Counted from the first letter of the stretch, positions 24,629 to 34,474 are shown. The stretch: DNA of 64,000 nt from Leptolyngbyaceae cyanobacterium M33_DOE_097 (GCA_015296075.1 DVDV01000264.1:1-64000), one strand, 5' to 3'. Made by a program: numbers and translations. The notes: a model not told the origin generated them from the sequence alone.

Positions 24629-26467
24629 ATGAATCAAGAAGACTTCACGAGTGATCGAGACGCTATAACCGATTACCGCAGCGATCGCCCCCAGGCCCCA
24701 TCAGCGACGGCTACTCAACCACAAACTGAAGTTACCTTGGCCTATCAGGTGGCGATGCCAACGCCTGCCAACCATCTCTTTGAAGTGACGCTCTGTGTGT
24801 CGGGTTGGCAACAGGCAGTGTTAGACCTCAAAATGCCCGTCTGGACTCCTGGGTCGTACCTGGTGCGGGAATATGCGCGGCATGTGCAAGATTTCACAGC
24901 AACGGCAGAGGGGCAAGCGTCCCCGCGATCGTGGCGTAAGCTGAGCAAAAATCATTGGCAAATTGATACGGCGGGTTGCCGAACGATTACGGTGCGGTAT
25001 CGGGTCTATGCCAACGAGTTAACCGTGAGAACAAATCACCTCGATCAAACCCACGGTTACTTTAATGGAGCCGCTTTGTTTTTCTACGTGGCGGGTTATC
25101 AACGGCAGCCCTATCAGATTGCGATCGCCCCACCCGCAAACTGGCATGTTTCCACCGCTTTAGCCGCTTTAGCAGATGCAACCAACACCTTTGTTGCAGA
25201 AAATTTTGACATTTTGGTCGATAGTCCGTTTGAAATCGGCAATCATTTCATTTACGACTTTGAAGCGGCTGGAAAACCTCACCAACTCGCCATTTGGGGC
25301 ACAGGGAACGTCAACCCCAGCTCAATTGTGGCGGATATGCAAAAAATCATTCAAGTCGAGTCTGACTTATTTGGCGGGTTGCCCTACGATCGCTACCTCT
25401 TTTTGCTGCATCTCGCAACCAACGGCTACGGTGGGTTAGAGCATCGCAACAGTTGTTCTTTGATTTACCATCGGTTTGGGTTCCGCGTGCGGGATAAGTA
25501 CGAGCGGTTTATGCAACTCGTAGCCCACGAATTTTTCCATTTGTGGAACATTAAGCGGCTGCGACCCGATGCGTTAGAAACGTTTGACTACGAGCAAGAA
25601 AATTACACGCCATCGCTCTGGTTTAGTGAAGGTACAACGAGCTACTACGACTTACTGATTCCTCTTCGCGCCGGGATTTACCCGGTTGGGAGTTACTTGA
25701 ATTCCTTAAGCCGAGAGTTATCACGGTATTTGACGACACCTGGGCGCAAGGTGCAACCGTTAAGTGAGTCGAGTTTTGACGCCTGGATCAAGCTCTATCG
25801 GCAAGATGCAAACAGTCCAAACAACCAGATCTCCTACTACTTAAAGGGGGAGATGGTGACGCTGATGCTCGATTTGCTGATTCGCGATCGCCATGCCAAC
25901 CAGCGATCGTTTGATGACGTGCTACGGCTACTCTGGGAGGAATATGGCAAACCCGAAATTGGGTTTACCCCAGCTCAACTCGAAAAAGCAATTGAATCAG
26001 TGGCAGGTATTGATTTAAGCGACTTCTTTGAGCGCTACCTGCACAGCACAGAAGAGTTGCCGCTGAACGAGTACCTGCTCCGGTTTGGGTTGCAACTTCA
26101 GCCAGAGGGGAGTGACCTACCATTTACGGGGATGACGCTCAAAGTTGAGCATGGCCGCCATCTGGTGAAGTTTGTCGAAATCGATTCTCCGGCTCAGCAA
26201 GCGGGCATTGATGCTAGCGATGAGATTATCGCGATTAACGGGTGGCGAGCAACACCAGAGCAATGGGGCGATCGCCTGCGCGAAGTCCAGCCAGGTGACG
26301 TGATTCAGGTGAGCTACTTCCACCAAGATGAGTTGCGGCAAAGTCCGCTGTTGTTAGGTGAGCCAAGACCTGCACACTATCATATTGTTCCGGTGGCAGA
26401 ACCGACGACCCAGCAAGCCGAGAACTTTTTGGGTTGGTTGGGGGTGCCGCTACACGAGTTGATCTAG
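24629..26467 (+). CDS. M61-family metallopeptidase with PDZ domain
   Basis: A 612-residue protein of peptidase family M61 (glycyl aminopeptidase). The N-terminal beta domain is followed by the zinc motif HEFFH starting at His300 (VAHEFFHLWNIKRLRP), the third ligand Glu in WFSEGTTSYYD, and a C-terminal PDZ domain at about 500-585 (LVKFVEIDSPAQQAGIDASD as its core, then INGWRAT). No signal peptide is seen, so a cytoplasmic role is likely. It is coupled to the Crp/Fnr gene upstream and its 3' end overlaps the convergent tail-assembly gene by 18 bases. Confidence 0.93.
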   Translation: MNQEDFTSDRDAITDYRSDRPQAPSATATQPQTEVTLAYQVAMPTPANHLFEVTLCVSGWQQAVLDLKMPVWTPGSYLVREYARHVQDFTATAEGQASPRSWRKLSKNHWQIDTAGCRTITVRYRVYANELTVRTNHLDQTHGYFNGAALFFYVAGYQRQPYQIAIAPPANWHVSTALAALADATNTFVAENFDILVDSPFEIGNHFIYDFEAAGKPHQLAIWGTGNVNPSSIVADMQKIIQVESDLFGGLPYDRYLFLLHLATNGYGGLEHRNSCSLIYHRFGFRVRDKYERFMQLVAHEFFHLWNIKRLRPDALETFDYEQENYTPSLWFSEGTTSYYDLLIPLRAGIYPVGSYLNSLSRELSRYLTTPGRKVQPLSESSFDAWIKLYRQDANSPNNQISYYLKGEMVTLMLDLLIRDRHANQRSFDDVLRLLWEEYGKPEIGFTPAQLEKAIESVAGIDLSDFFERYLHSTEELPLNEYLLRFGLQLQPEGSDLPFTGMTLKVEHGRHLVKFVEIDSPAQQAGIDASDEIIAINGWRATPEQWGDRLREVQPGDVIQVSYFHQDELRQSPLLLGEPRPAHYHIVPVAEPTTQQAENFLGWLGVPLHELI

Positions 26468-26803
26468 CGACTCTTCTGCAAAGACTTCGGTTGGCGTGTC
26501 GGGTTCAGCGATCGGTTCTAGCTCGTTAATGGCGCGGTAAAACTGTTGCAAATAATTGAGGTCGCAGGCAAACATCTCTTCGATGAGGGTGGGGGTCACT
26601 TCGTCGATGCCTTCGAGTTGGGTGATAACGCGGGAAAGAATGATCACAGTTGCGTAGGCTGGATTTGTCTTGACGCGGGGATCCCGCATGGGAACGATTT
26701 CGTCCATTGTGCGGGAAAGGCGCATGACGCCATTGCGATGGAGGATGCCATCAGCGTCGAGGTAGCCTTTGGGTAGGGTGAACTCAAATTCGGTTTGCAA
26801 CAT
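26450..26803 (-). CDS. Phage-tail assembly chaperone-like protein of injection system
   Basis: A 117-residue protein starting MLQTEFEFTLPKGYLDADG and with the pattern FxFxLPxGyxDxdGxxHRxGxMR, then NPAYATVIILSRVITQLEG. This resembles tail assembly chaperone-type proteins found in phage-like contractile injection clusters (Mu gp41/E family-like). It is the last minus-strand gene of the cluster, after sheath and two tube genes, but is separated from the tube gene by a 540-base gap that contains a dispersed repeat. It overlaps the M61 gene by 18 bases. Function is by context. Confidence 0.72.
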   Translation of the reverse strand: MLQTEFEFTLPKGYLDADGILHRNGVMRLSRTMDEIVPMRDPRVKTNPAYATVIILSRVITQLEGIDEVTPTLIEEMFACDLNYLQQFYRAINELEPIAEPDTPTEVFAEESLDQLV

Positions 26804-27003
26804 AGGTTCTATGGTTCTATCAAGCTCGGTTCATCAATCAGCAATTCCGGGTGCGTCGGGGCAGGTTTTGCTTTTACAATCCACTCCTGGCTGAGGTTTG
26901 TCTGCTGAACCCGCCTGTACAAATAAAAGGCTTTAAACCAGACTCTAGTGACTTGGCTGAAATAATATCAGTTAAATCGGTATGAGACGGGGCGATCGCG
27001 CAG

Positions 27004-27163
27004 TTTTTGGGGGCGGCGGAGCCGCAAGACCGGGGGACTTCCCCCCTGCCAAAGCATTTTCGCTGGCACAGCGTCAGTGAAAAATACTTTGTTCCCCAGC
27101 TCGTAGGGGCCTCACCCCCCTACCACCCCCGCAAGGTCGCACGGGTGAGAGTTGAATGATTGA
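27004..27163 (+). repeat. Dispersed structured repeat, copy 1
   Basis: First of three copies in the window (others near 49.9 and 62.3 kb), all in the same orientation. The unit begins with a T run and GGGGGCGGC, then CCGC, a GGGGGAC..TTCCCCC palindrome, a GTAGGGG..CCCCTAC hairpin, ACCCCCGCAAGGT and GTTGAATGA. This copy is longer because it carries about 45 extra bases in the middle. It lies inside the injection-system cluster. Confidence 0.85.
27051..27090. repeat. 40-bp imperfect palindrome nested in repeat copy 1
   Basis: AAAGCATTTTCGCTG at the left pairs imperfectly with CAGTGAAAAATACTTT at the right, around a short GCACAGCGT centre. The other two copies of the repeat lack it, which suggests insertion into this copy or deletion from the others. 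Confidence 0.55.
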
Positions 27164-27343
27164 GTTTAGCGACTTTAAGGGCAGTGAGTTCGGTACTTGG
27201 AAAATGAGTTTCATTTGAAGAGGTGTTGCTGAGTGTAGATATGATTTTTGGGTAAGCATCTGTGCGCTAGGAGAGTTTTGCAAAACGCCCTTACAAAATT
27301 CATATACCTGCTCAACAACGCCCGTTGGTTGAAGGGTTGAGTG

Positions 27344-27832
27344 CTATTGCGATCGCACAAACTCTTCGCAGGCAAGTTCCATCTCTTCGATTTCAATATC
27401 GTTTCCGGCGGAGTTGACATCAGCCAGGGTGTAGCTGGTTGGAAAGGCACCAAAAAACTCAAACCGAGCTTGCATGTTGCCATCCTGGTCATAGATGCTG
27501 AGGGAACCGTTGCGACGTTGCTCGGCCCATTTGCCCTGTTGCACAGCTTTAAACCAATTCCATACAGTCATGGATTGGGTCATGCCCCGTTTCAGCACGA
27601 TATTGTTGACTTTTACATTGCCTGGCACCTTGGTGCGAACGACATTGCCGTGCTTGGCTTGGCCCCATTTTTGGGCAGTGACTTCGCAAACTTCGACGAC
27701 TTCTTGAGTCGTTTTAAAGCCGCGACACTCCATAAAGTAAGCATCAGCGGGTCGATCGCCACCATCGAGCTTTAGCTCTAGGTAAAAGCGACAGTTGGTT
27801 AATACTTCGGGCAGGCTACCAGGAGTTGCCAT
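27344..27832 (-). CDS. Contractile injection system inner tube protein
   Basis: A 162-residue protein of the phage T4 gp19-like tail tube family. Family features are NCRFYLELKLDG near the N terminus, KVPGNVKVNNIVLKRGMT and MTVWNWFKAVQQGKW in the middle, and GSLSIYDQDGNMQARFEF then GAFPTSYTLADVNSAGND near the end. Tube proteins stack as hexameric rings through which the effector passes. It is paralogous to the upstream tube gene; extracellular contractile injection clusters usually have two such genes. It follows that gene by 79 bases. Confidence 0.92.
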   Translation of the reverse strand: MATPGSLPEVLTNCRFYLELKLDGGDRPADAYFMECRGFKTTQEVVEVCEVTAQKWGQAKHGNVVRTKVPGNVKVNNIVLKRGMTQSMTVWNWFKAVQQGKWAEQRRNGSLSIYDQDGNMQARFEFFGAFPTSYTLADVNSAGNDIEIEEMELACEEFVRSQ

Positions 27833-27911
27833 AATCGCACCTGAACTTGCAGGACAAAGAATAAATCGGCAAAAAATAGAGGGCGTGGCAAAGCGACACC
27901 CTCTATCTGCG

Positions 27912-28382
27912 TTACATCACGCGTTTAATGCCTTCATGAATCAGAGTGATCGTTTCGTTGGCAACATCCGTGCCGCCTGCTTCTAACTTCGGCCCTTCAT
28001 ATTTCGTCGGGTAGGCGTTGATCAGTTCCCAGCGGGCTTTCATTTCGCCAGCCTGATCCAACACGCTGATTGAAGCTTCCTTACGGTTTTGGCTAGACCA
28101 GGAGTTTTTACCTCCCTCGTTTTTATTGCAGTTTTGAAACCAGTCGTAGAGCGCGCGATCTGTCGTGGCAACAATCTTGACTGTAACGGGGGTGAACTTG
28201 ACCCGAGTTGGAGCGGCTTGTCGCAGGTTGATTGCGCCTTTACCTGAACCCAACACTTTGTCGCCTCCAGCCGCCGGGGACTCAGCACTTAACCCCGACA
28301 CTTCTAAAATCATCTTCTCCGTAACACCGGGAGAAGCTTCAAAGTAAAATCGACAACTGACGAGGACTTCTTCTTGTGGCAT
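27912..28382 (-). CDS. Contractile injection system tube protein, second type
   Basis: A 156-residue gp19-like tube protein starting MPQEEVLVSCRFYFEASPG. It shares with its neighbour the SCRFY start, LYDWFQNCNKNEG, EASISVLDQAGEMKARWEL and the AYPTKYEGP end, but the sequences are quite different. One of the pair probably builds the long inner tube and the other a short section next to the baseplate or tip, as for PVC1/PVC5-type pairs. It starts 193 bases after the sheath stop. Confidence 0.92.
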   Translation of the reverse strand: MPQEEVLVSCRFYFEASPGVTEKMILEVSGLSAESPAAGGDKVLGSGKGAINLRQAAPTRVKFTPVTVKIVATTDRALYDWFQNCNKNEGGKNSWSSQNRKEASISVLDQAGEMKARWELINAYPTKYEGPKLEAGGTDVANETITLIHEGIKRVM

Positions 28383-28575
28383 GACTCATTACCTGTGAAT
28401 CGATGTGATTAAAAGGTGGCAGGGTTCAGATCAACCTTTGTGATTCTGTTTTCAGCGATCGCCCCTACCCTCCCGGAAATAAATGGACTGGAATTTACGA
28501 ATTGAAATGAAGTAGCAGAGCGCCTTCGTAGGGTTAAAGTCCACTTTGTTAGGAACTCTGCTGAATCAACTCACC

Positions 28576-30222
28576 CTATTCCTCTTCGTCTTGGCTATTC
28601 CACTGGCTGATGCGGAAGACGACAAACTCGGCGGGGCGTACCGGACAAATGCCGACCTCGACATACAACCGACCCAAAATCATGGTGTCGGGAGTGTTGA
28701 TATCACCGTCGCACTTCACGTAAAACGCTTCTTCGGGAGTGCCACCAAACAACGCGCCTTCACGCCACAGCCGCTCTAAGAAGTTGCTGACTGTACGGCG
28801 AACCCGCGCCCAGAGGTCTTCGTCGTTGGGTTCAAACACAACCCACTGCGTCCCCAATTCAATCGACTTCTCGATATAGCTAATCAGACGCCGCACGTTG
28901 ATGTAACGCCATTCCGTCTTATCTGGCTCAACCAGAGTACGCGCGCCCCAAATCTTGATCCCACGGTTGGGGAAGGTGCGGATGCAGTTGATCCCCATTG
29001 GGTTGAGCAGCTCTTGCTCGCGGAAATTGGTGTCGTAGGCCAGCCCAATTACCCCACGCGGCGTTTCATTCGCAGGTGCTTTGTAAACCCCACGGGTTTC
29101 ATCGGTGCGCGACCAAACGCCCATCACATGCCCACACGGGGGAATCATAATTGGGCGACCCGCATTGCGTGGGTTGGGCACTTTAATCCAGGGGTAATAG
29201 AGGGCTGCATACATCGATCGCCGATTGAACTCGTTTTGGAGCCAGTTGGCAACGTGCTGAGGCTTGAGCCGATCGGGGGGTGTATCAAGCACCACCATCC
29301 GGTTTGCCGGGTTTGGTGTGGCGTTTTCGCAGAGGCTCACCATCAATTCCATAATGCCGTGGACTTGATCGAGGTTCATTAAGCCCGCTTCATAGACCCG
29401 CATCAAATCAGGGCACGCCATGATCGTGACTTCGTCGATCTCGCACAAACCCTGGATCCCGGTGCGATCGTCCCGGACGCCTTGAATATCACGGGAGAAG
29501 CGATCCGGGGAAGCTGGGAGAATCGGTGGATTCACCTCATAGTTACCGTTTGCCGGACGTCGAGCCAAGGGCTGCCCCGTTTGTGAAATATCAACAGCGG
29601 CAATATATTCAGATGAAGCAAGTGCTTCAACAGCATAGACCCCAACTCCCGCTTCCACATCGGGATTCATGGTCAGGTGGTCATAACGCTCCAGTTCTTC
29701 ACCATTGCGAGTCACAATCACACTGAAGAATTCACCTGTGTCGATCGGTGGCTCTGCCTCTGGATCAGCAGGCGGAGTAGGTGAGCTGCCATCAACCCGC
29801 ACCTCAACGCGCCCGTTTTCATGCTCCTCTGGTTTCAGCGAGAAGCCCAAAGCAGGACGGTTACTGCGAGTCGCTAGCTTCAAGCCACTTTCGGGTAGGG
29901 CTGGAGCCTTAGTGCCAGGTAACTGAGTCCCAATGCTCATGACCCAGCAGCGACCACCGCCATTTAAGAACCAGCCATTGACCGCAAAAGGCAGATAAGC
30001 ATTGAAATCAGTAAAACCATCCGAACCTTGCTTTGAGAAATATTGCAAATATTGGTTCCAACTCGTGACCAGCATCGGTTTATAAAGTTCTGCACCACCC
30101 CGCACATCTTCGGTAAAGCCGATAAAACCAGCAACGTTGGTCTGAACACCTTCAATCGGGCGACTTCCCCGATCAATCTCTTCGATGTAGATACCTGGAG
30201 CAAAATAATCGAGTCTAGGCAT
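28576..30222 (-). CDS. Contractile injection system sheath protein
   Basis: A 548-residue phage-tail-sheath protein. The N terminus PGIYIEEIDRGSRPIEGV and TNVAGFIGF are hallmark sheath features; a variable, partly disordered insert (about residues 130-165, rich in Pro and Glu) is followed by the conserved C-terminal half (VVLDTPPDRLKP, YPWIKVPNP, SRTDETRGVYKAPAN, INCIRTFPNRGIKIWGART, YINVRRLISYIEKSIE, QWVVFEPND). The sheath contracts to drive the tube through a membrane. First gene of the minus-strand cluster. No baseplate, spike, ATPase or effector gene is beside it, so those must be elsewhere if the machine is complete. Confidence 0.95.
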   Translation of the reverse strand: MPRLDYFAPGIYIEEIDRGSRPIEGVQTNVAGFIGFTEDVRGGAELYKPMLVTSWNQYLQYFSKQGSDGFTDFNAYLPFAVNGWFLNGGGRCWVMSIGTQLPGTKAPALPESGLKLATRSNRPALGFSLKPEEHENGRVEVRVDGSSPTPPADPEAEPPIDTGEFFSVIVTRNGEELERYDHLTMNPDVEAGVGVYAVEALASSEYIAAVDISQTGQPLARRPANGNYEVNPPILPASPDRFSRDIQGVRDDRTGIQGLCEIDEVTIMACPDLMRVYEAGLMNLDQVHGIMELMVSLCENATPNPANRMVVLDTPPDRLKPQHVANWLQNEFNRRSMYAALYYPWIKVPNPRNAGRPIMIPPCGHVMGVWSRTDETRGVYKAPANETPRGVIGLAYDTNFREQELLNPMGINCIRTFPNRGIKIWGARTLVEPDKTEWRYINVRRLISYIEKSIELGTQWVVFEPNDEDLWARVRRTVSNFLERLWREGALFGGTPEEAFYVKCDGDINTPDTMILGRLYVEVGICPVRPAEFVVFRISQWNSQDEEE

Positions 30223-30694
30223 AGGTCGCTTCCTAGGTTACAAGCGGTGAGTAAGGCGATCGCGGAGCTGTTTTTCTCAGTGCCGCTCAGGCAGGGCAGC
30301 AATGACACCACCATGCGTCATCAGCCTCGCGATCGCTTCGTTTAAGTTGGCTCCAGGTTAAGCGGGGCAAGCATCCAGCGAGAATTAGACTTTGGTCGAA
30401 ATGTAAAACACTCCCCCTTGACTCGCTACCCCACCTGACTCCCTCGACCCTCTACGCCTCTTCACTTTTTTCCACATCTCGTTACGTACGTTAAGCTTAC
30501 TTGCAATGTTTCTTAGGCTTCGCAGCAAGAGCTTAAAGCTTTTGGGAGATGCCAGAGCTTTTAACAATTCCTAGCTAGTATTGGCTGTAAAGGGCGATAG
30601 TCTTTGTCGAAAGAAGCGTCTTATATGCGACTTAAACGGCACAGGCTTTTGCAGATAATGATGCAATCTTCTTGCAACCGCTTTGGAGTAAAGA
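30223..30694. other. Divergent promoter region, sheath / transaldolase
   Basis: About 470 bases between divergent genes. No supported reading frame. A GGAG motif lies close before the transaldolase ATG. Promoters for the injection cluster and the transaldolase should be here, but I could not name boxes with confidence. Confidence 0.5.
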
Positions 30695-31873
30695 ATGGCT
30701 AAAAATCTGCTTGAGCAGCTACGCGAAATGACGGTTGTAGTTGCAGATACAGGCGATATTCAAGCGATCGCGAAGTACACCCCGCGTGACGCAACGACAA
30801 ACCCCTCCCTGATTACAGCAGCGGCTCAAATGCCGGAATATCAGGAGATTGTCGATGAAACTCTGAGACAGGCAAAGCTAGACGCGGGTTCTGGTGCAGC
30901 CGATGAGCAGATTTTATCAACAGCGTTTGATCGGCTTGCGGTTTCTTTTGGCAAACGCATTCTAGAAATCGTGCCTGGGCGTGTTTCGACCGAGGTTGAT
31001 GCACGACTGTCTTACGATACGGAAGCCACCGTTCAAAAAGCACGTTTCCTTATTTCTGAATACGAGAAGGCTGGAGTCACGCGAGAACATGTGCTGATCA
31101 AAATCGCCTCAACCTGGGAGGGCATTAAAGCTGCAGAAATTCTTGAAAAAGAAGAAATTCATTGCAATCTCACCCTCCTCTTTGGGCTACACCAGGCGAT
31201 CGCCTGCGCAGATGCCAAAGCCACGTTGATCTCGCCGTTTGTAGGCCGCATTTTAGACTGGTACAAAGCTGAAACCGGCAAGGATTATGCCCCCCACGAA
31301 GACCCTGGCGTACTCTCGGTGACGCACATCTACAACTACTACAAAAAGTTTGGCTACACCACCGAAGTTATGGGTGCAAGCTTCCGCAATATTGGCGAAA
31401 TCACAGAATTAGCTGGATGTGATTTGTTAACCATCTCGCCCAGTTTATTGGGTGAGTTAAAAGCAACTGAAGGAGAACTACCACGTAAACTTGACCCCGA
31501 CAAGGCCGCCTCAATGGAGATTGAACGGCTCACCATTGACAAAGAAACGTTTGACAAAATGCATGCGGCTGACCCAATGGCTTCTCAAAAGCTAGATGAA
31601 GGCATTACTGGCTTTACCAAAGCACTGGTTGCCCTTGAGAAATTGTTATCTAAGCGACTACTCGCTTTAGATGGGGAGGCCACGATTAACCATGCGGCTG
31701 AAGATATTTTTCAGACCTATGACCTGGATGGCGATGGCTTCATCACGCGCGAAGAGTGGATGGGTTCGGATGCAGTGTTTGACGCCCTAGATGCAAACAA
31801 AGACGGCAAAATTACAGCCGATGAATTAGGCGCGGGGTTAGGTGCTGCTTTTCATCTCGCTGAAGTGGGTTAA
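30695..31873 (+). CDS. tal: Transaldolase with C-terminal EF-hands
   Basis: A 392-residue protein. Residues 1-325 are a TalB-type transaldolase, moving a dihydroxyacetone unit between sedoheptulose 7-phosphate and glyceraldehyde 3-phosphate; the Schiff-base Lys136 is in [10 protein letters not shown], and [10 protein letters not shown] is conserved. The C-terminal 60 residues add two EF-hands, [12 protein letters not shown] (about 344) and [12 protein letters not shown] (about 366), with all calcium-ligand positions. This fusion occurs in other cyanobacteria and suggests Ca control or oligomer contacts. It lies 28 bases before glgP, so they are probably an operon. Confidence 0.95.
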   Translation: MAKNLLEQLREMTVVVADTGDIQAIAKYTPRDATTNPSLITAAAQMPEYQEIVDETLRQAKLDAGSGAADEQILSTAFDRLAVSFGKRILEIVPGRVSTEVDARLSYDTEATVQKARFLISEYEKAGVTREHVLIKIASTWEGIKAAEILEKEEIHCNLTLLFGLHQAIACADAKATLISPFVGRILDWYKAETGKDYAPHEDPGVLSVTHIYNYYKKFGYTTEVMGASFRNIGEITELAGCDLLTISPSLLGELKATEGELPRKLDPDKAASMEIERLTIDKETFDKMHAADPMASQKLDEGITGFTKALVALEKLLSKRLLALDGEATINHAAEDIFQTYDLDGDGFITREEWMGSDAVFDALDANKDGKITADELGAGLGAAFHLAEVG

Positions 31874-31901
31874 CGTCTGATTTCTTTTGAGGATAAAAAT
31901 T

Positions 31902-34460
31902 ATGCAAACACTCGAAGACCAAATCCCACCAGGGTGTCCAACTGTAAGGGTTGAAGATGACCGCACAGGCTTAAGTATTGAGACACTGAAGCGGGCTTTT
32001 TTAGATAACTTGTTCTACATTCAGGGCAAGTTTCCAGGCATTGCGACCAAAAATGACTACTACATGGCGTTAGCCTACACCGTGCGCGATCGCCTGCTGC
32101 AACGCTGGTTAAGCACCGCTCACACCTATGCTCAGCAAAAAGCTCGCACCGCTTGTTATCTCTCAGCCGAGTTTTTGATGGGGCCGCATCTGGGCAACAA
32201 CTTGATCAACTTGGGCATCTTTGACCAGGTGAAGCAAGCCGTTGAAGAACTAGGTTTAAATCTTGACGAATTAATGGATCAAGAAGAAGAACCCGGTTTA
32301 GGGAATGGCGGTTTGGGACGCTTAGCCGCGTGCTATTTGGACTCAATGGCCTCCCTCGAAATTCCGGCGATCGGCTATGGCATTCGCTACGAATTTGGCA
32401 TCTTTGATCAAGATATTCGCGATGGCTGGCAAGTCGAAGTCACTGATAAATGGCTGCGCTTTGGCAACCCCTGGGAGATCATTCGCCCAGAGTGGTCTGT
32501 TGAAGTGAAACTCGGCGGTCATACCGAAAACTATGTCGATACGAATGGGCGCTACCGCGTGCGATGGATACCTCGCCAAATTGTGAAGGGCATCCCCTAC
32601 GACACGCCAATTTTGGGTTATAAGGTCAACACTTGCAACACCCTCCGTCTATGGGCAGCTGAAGCACCGGAATCATTTGATTTTGAAGCTTTCAACGCAG
32701 GGGATTATGTGGGCGCTGTTCAAGAAAAAATGATGTCTGAGAACTTATCAAAGGTTCTCTATCCCAACGACAACATTTCGCAGGGCAAACGTCTTCGTTT
32801 AGCACAACAAATCTTCTTCGTATCATGTTCTCTGCAAGACATGATTCATATCATGAAGCGTCAAGATTTGCCCCTTGAACAGTTCCCTGAAAAGTTTGTG
32901 GTGCAGTTAAATGACACGCACCCCTCGATCGCCGTTGCCGAGCTGATGCGCTTGCTGCTCGACGAGCATGACATGGAGTGGGATAAAGCGTGGGGCATTG
33001 TCACGCGAACCTTTGCTTACACCAACCACACCTTACTGCCAGAAGCCTTAGAGCGCTGGCCGTTGCCACTATTTGCAGATCTACTGCCGCGTCACCTGGA
33101 AATCATTTTTGAAATCAATAAACGATTTTTAGATGATGTGCGAATTCGCTATCCCGATGATATGGAGCGTGTTGGTCGCATGTCGATCATCGATGAAAGT
33201 GGGGAACGCTATGTCAGGATGGCAAACCTCGCCTGTGTTGGCAGTTTTGCCATTAATGGTGTTGCCGCTCTCCACAGCGAGTTGTTGAAAAAAGATGTGC
33301 TGAAAGACTTTTATGAGTTTTACCCAGCTAAATTCAGCAATAAAACCAATGGTGTCACGCCCCGACGGTTCATGGTGTTGAGTAACCCCCGGTTGACTAA
33401 TTTGGTAACAGCTAAGCTAGGTGACAATTGGATCAAAAATCTCCATGATATTCGTGGGATCGAGCAATATATCGATGATCCCGGCTTCAGGCACGAGTTT
33501 CGTCAGATCAAACTGGCACTCAAACAAGACCTGGCCGATCGCATTAAACGAGATTATGACTTAACAGTTAATCCACTTTCGTTGTTTGACATTCAGTCAA
33601 AACGAATTCACGAATATAAACGCCAACACCTGAATGCGCTTCACATTGTGACGCTTTACAACCGCATCAAAGCAAACCCCAACATTGAAATTACACCCCG
33701 CACTTTCTTGTTTGGTGGTAAGGCTGCTCCCGGTTACTACATTGCGAAGTTGATTATCAAATTAATTAACTCAATTGGTGATGTGGTGAACCGTGATCCC
33801 GATGTGCGCGATCGCCTCAAAGTCTTGTTCTTAAAAGACTACAATGTGAAGTTTGCTCAGCGTGTGTATCCGGCGGCTGACCTATCTGAGCAGATTTCTA
33901 CGGCGGGTAAGGAGGCTTCGGGTACGGGCAACATGAAGTTTGCCATGAACGGCGCTTTGACAATCGGCACACTCGATGGAGCTAACATCGAAATTCGTGA
34001 AGAGGTTGGGGCCGAAAACTTCTTCTTATTTGGTCTGACCACTGAAGAGGTCTATGCCAAAAAGGCAGCCGGGTATAATCCACGGGAATACTACGAACAC
34101 GATGATGAGTTGCGGTTAGCAATCGATCGCATTTCTTCTGGCTTTTTCTCTCATGGTGATCCCGAGTTATTCAAGCCGTTGATCAATGACTTGCTCGGCC
34201 ATGACCAGTACATGTTGATGGCTGACTATCGGTCTTATATCGACTGCCAGGATCGAGCCGACCATGCCTTCCGTGACCAAGAGAATTGGACTCGTATGTC
34301 CATTCTCAACGTGGCGCGGATGGGTAAGTTCTCTAGCGATCGCTCAATTAGCGATTACAGTAACGATTTTTGGCAGACAAAATCTATCCCCGTAGAAATT
34401 GGAGATTACCTCCAAATTCCCAATTTGCTTCAGTCGAACAATCCCCTAGCTTCTCGTTAA
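31902..34460 (+). CDS. glgP: Glycogen phosphorylase
   Basis: An 852-residue GT35 phosphorylase that releases glucose 1-phosphate from glycogen. The pyridoxal phosphate lysine is Lys679 in EASGTGNMKFAMNGA; GNGGLGRLAACYLDS, NDTHPSIAVAELMR and LFGGKAAPGYYIAK are conserved. The chosen ATG follows GAGG; a TTG 15 bases upstream is unlikely. Coupled with transaldolase upstream, it links glycogen breakdown to the pentose phosphate route. A stem-loop follows the stop. Confidence 0.97.
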   Translation: MQTLEDQIPPGCPTVRVEDDRTGLSIETLKRAFLDNLFYIQGKFPGIATKNDYYMALAYTVRDRLLQRWLSTAHTYAQQKARTACYLSAEFLMGPHLGNNLINLGIFDQVKQAVEELGLNLDELMDQEEEPGLGNGGLGRLAACYLDSMASLEIPAIGYGIRYEFGIFDQDIRDGWQVEVTDKWLRFGNPWEIIRPEWSVEVKLGGHTENYVDTNGRYRVRWIPRQIVKGIPYDTPILGYKVNTCNTLRLWAAEAPESFDFEAFNAGDYVGAVQEKMMSENLSKVLYPNDNISQGKRLRLAQQIFFVSCSLQDMIHIMKRQDLPLEQFPEKFVVQLNDTHPSIAVAELMRLLLDEHDMEWDKAWGIVTRTFAYTNHTLLPEALERWPLPLFADLLPRHLEIIFEINKRFLDDVRIRYPDDMERVGRMSIIDESGERYVRMANLACVGSFAINGVAALHSELLKKDVLKDFYEFYPAKFSNKTNGVTPRRFMVLSNPRLTNLVTAKLGDNWIKNLHDIRGIEQYIDDPGFRHEFRQIKLALKQDLADRIKRDYDLTVNPLSLFDIQSKRIHEYKRQHLNALHIVTLYNRIKANPNIEITPRTFLFGGKAAPGYYIAKLIIKLINSIGDVVNRDPDVRDRLKVLFLKDYNVKFAQRVYPAADLSEQISTAGKEASGTGNMKFAMNGALTIGTLDGANIEIREEVGAENFFLFGLTTEEVYAKKAAGYNPREYYEHDDELRLAIDRISSGFFSHGDPELFKPLINDLLGHDQYMLMADYRSYIDCQDRADHAFRDQENWTRMSILNVARMGKFSSDRSISDYSNDFWQTKSIPVEIGDYLQIPNLLQSNNPLASR

Positions 34461-34474
34461 GCTGATATTGATGT

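Noticed and set aside
26450-30222. Prophage
   Set aside because: No integrase, capsid, portal, terminase or lysis genes adjoin the tail-like genes, and housekeeping genes border them on both sides.
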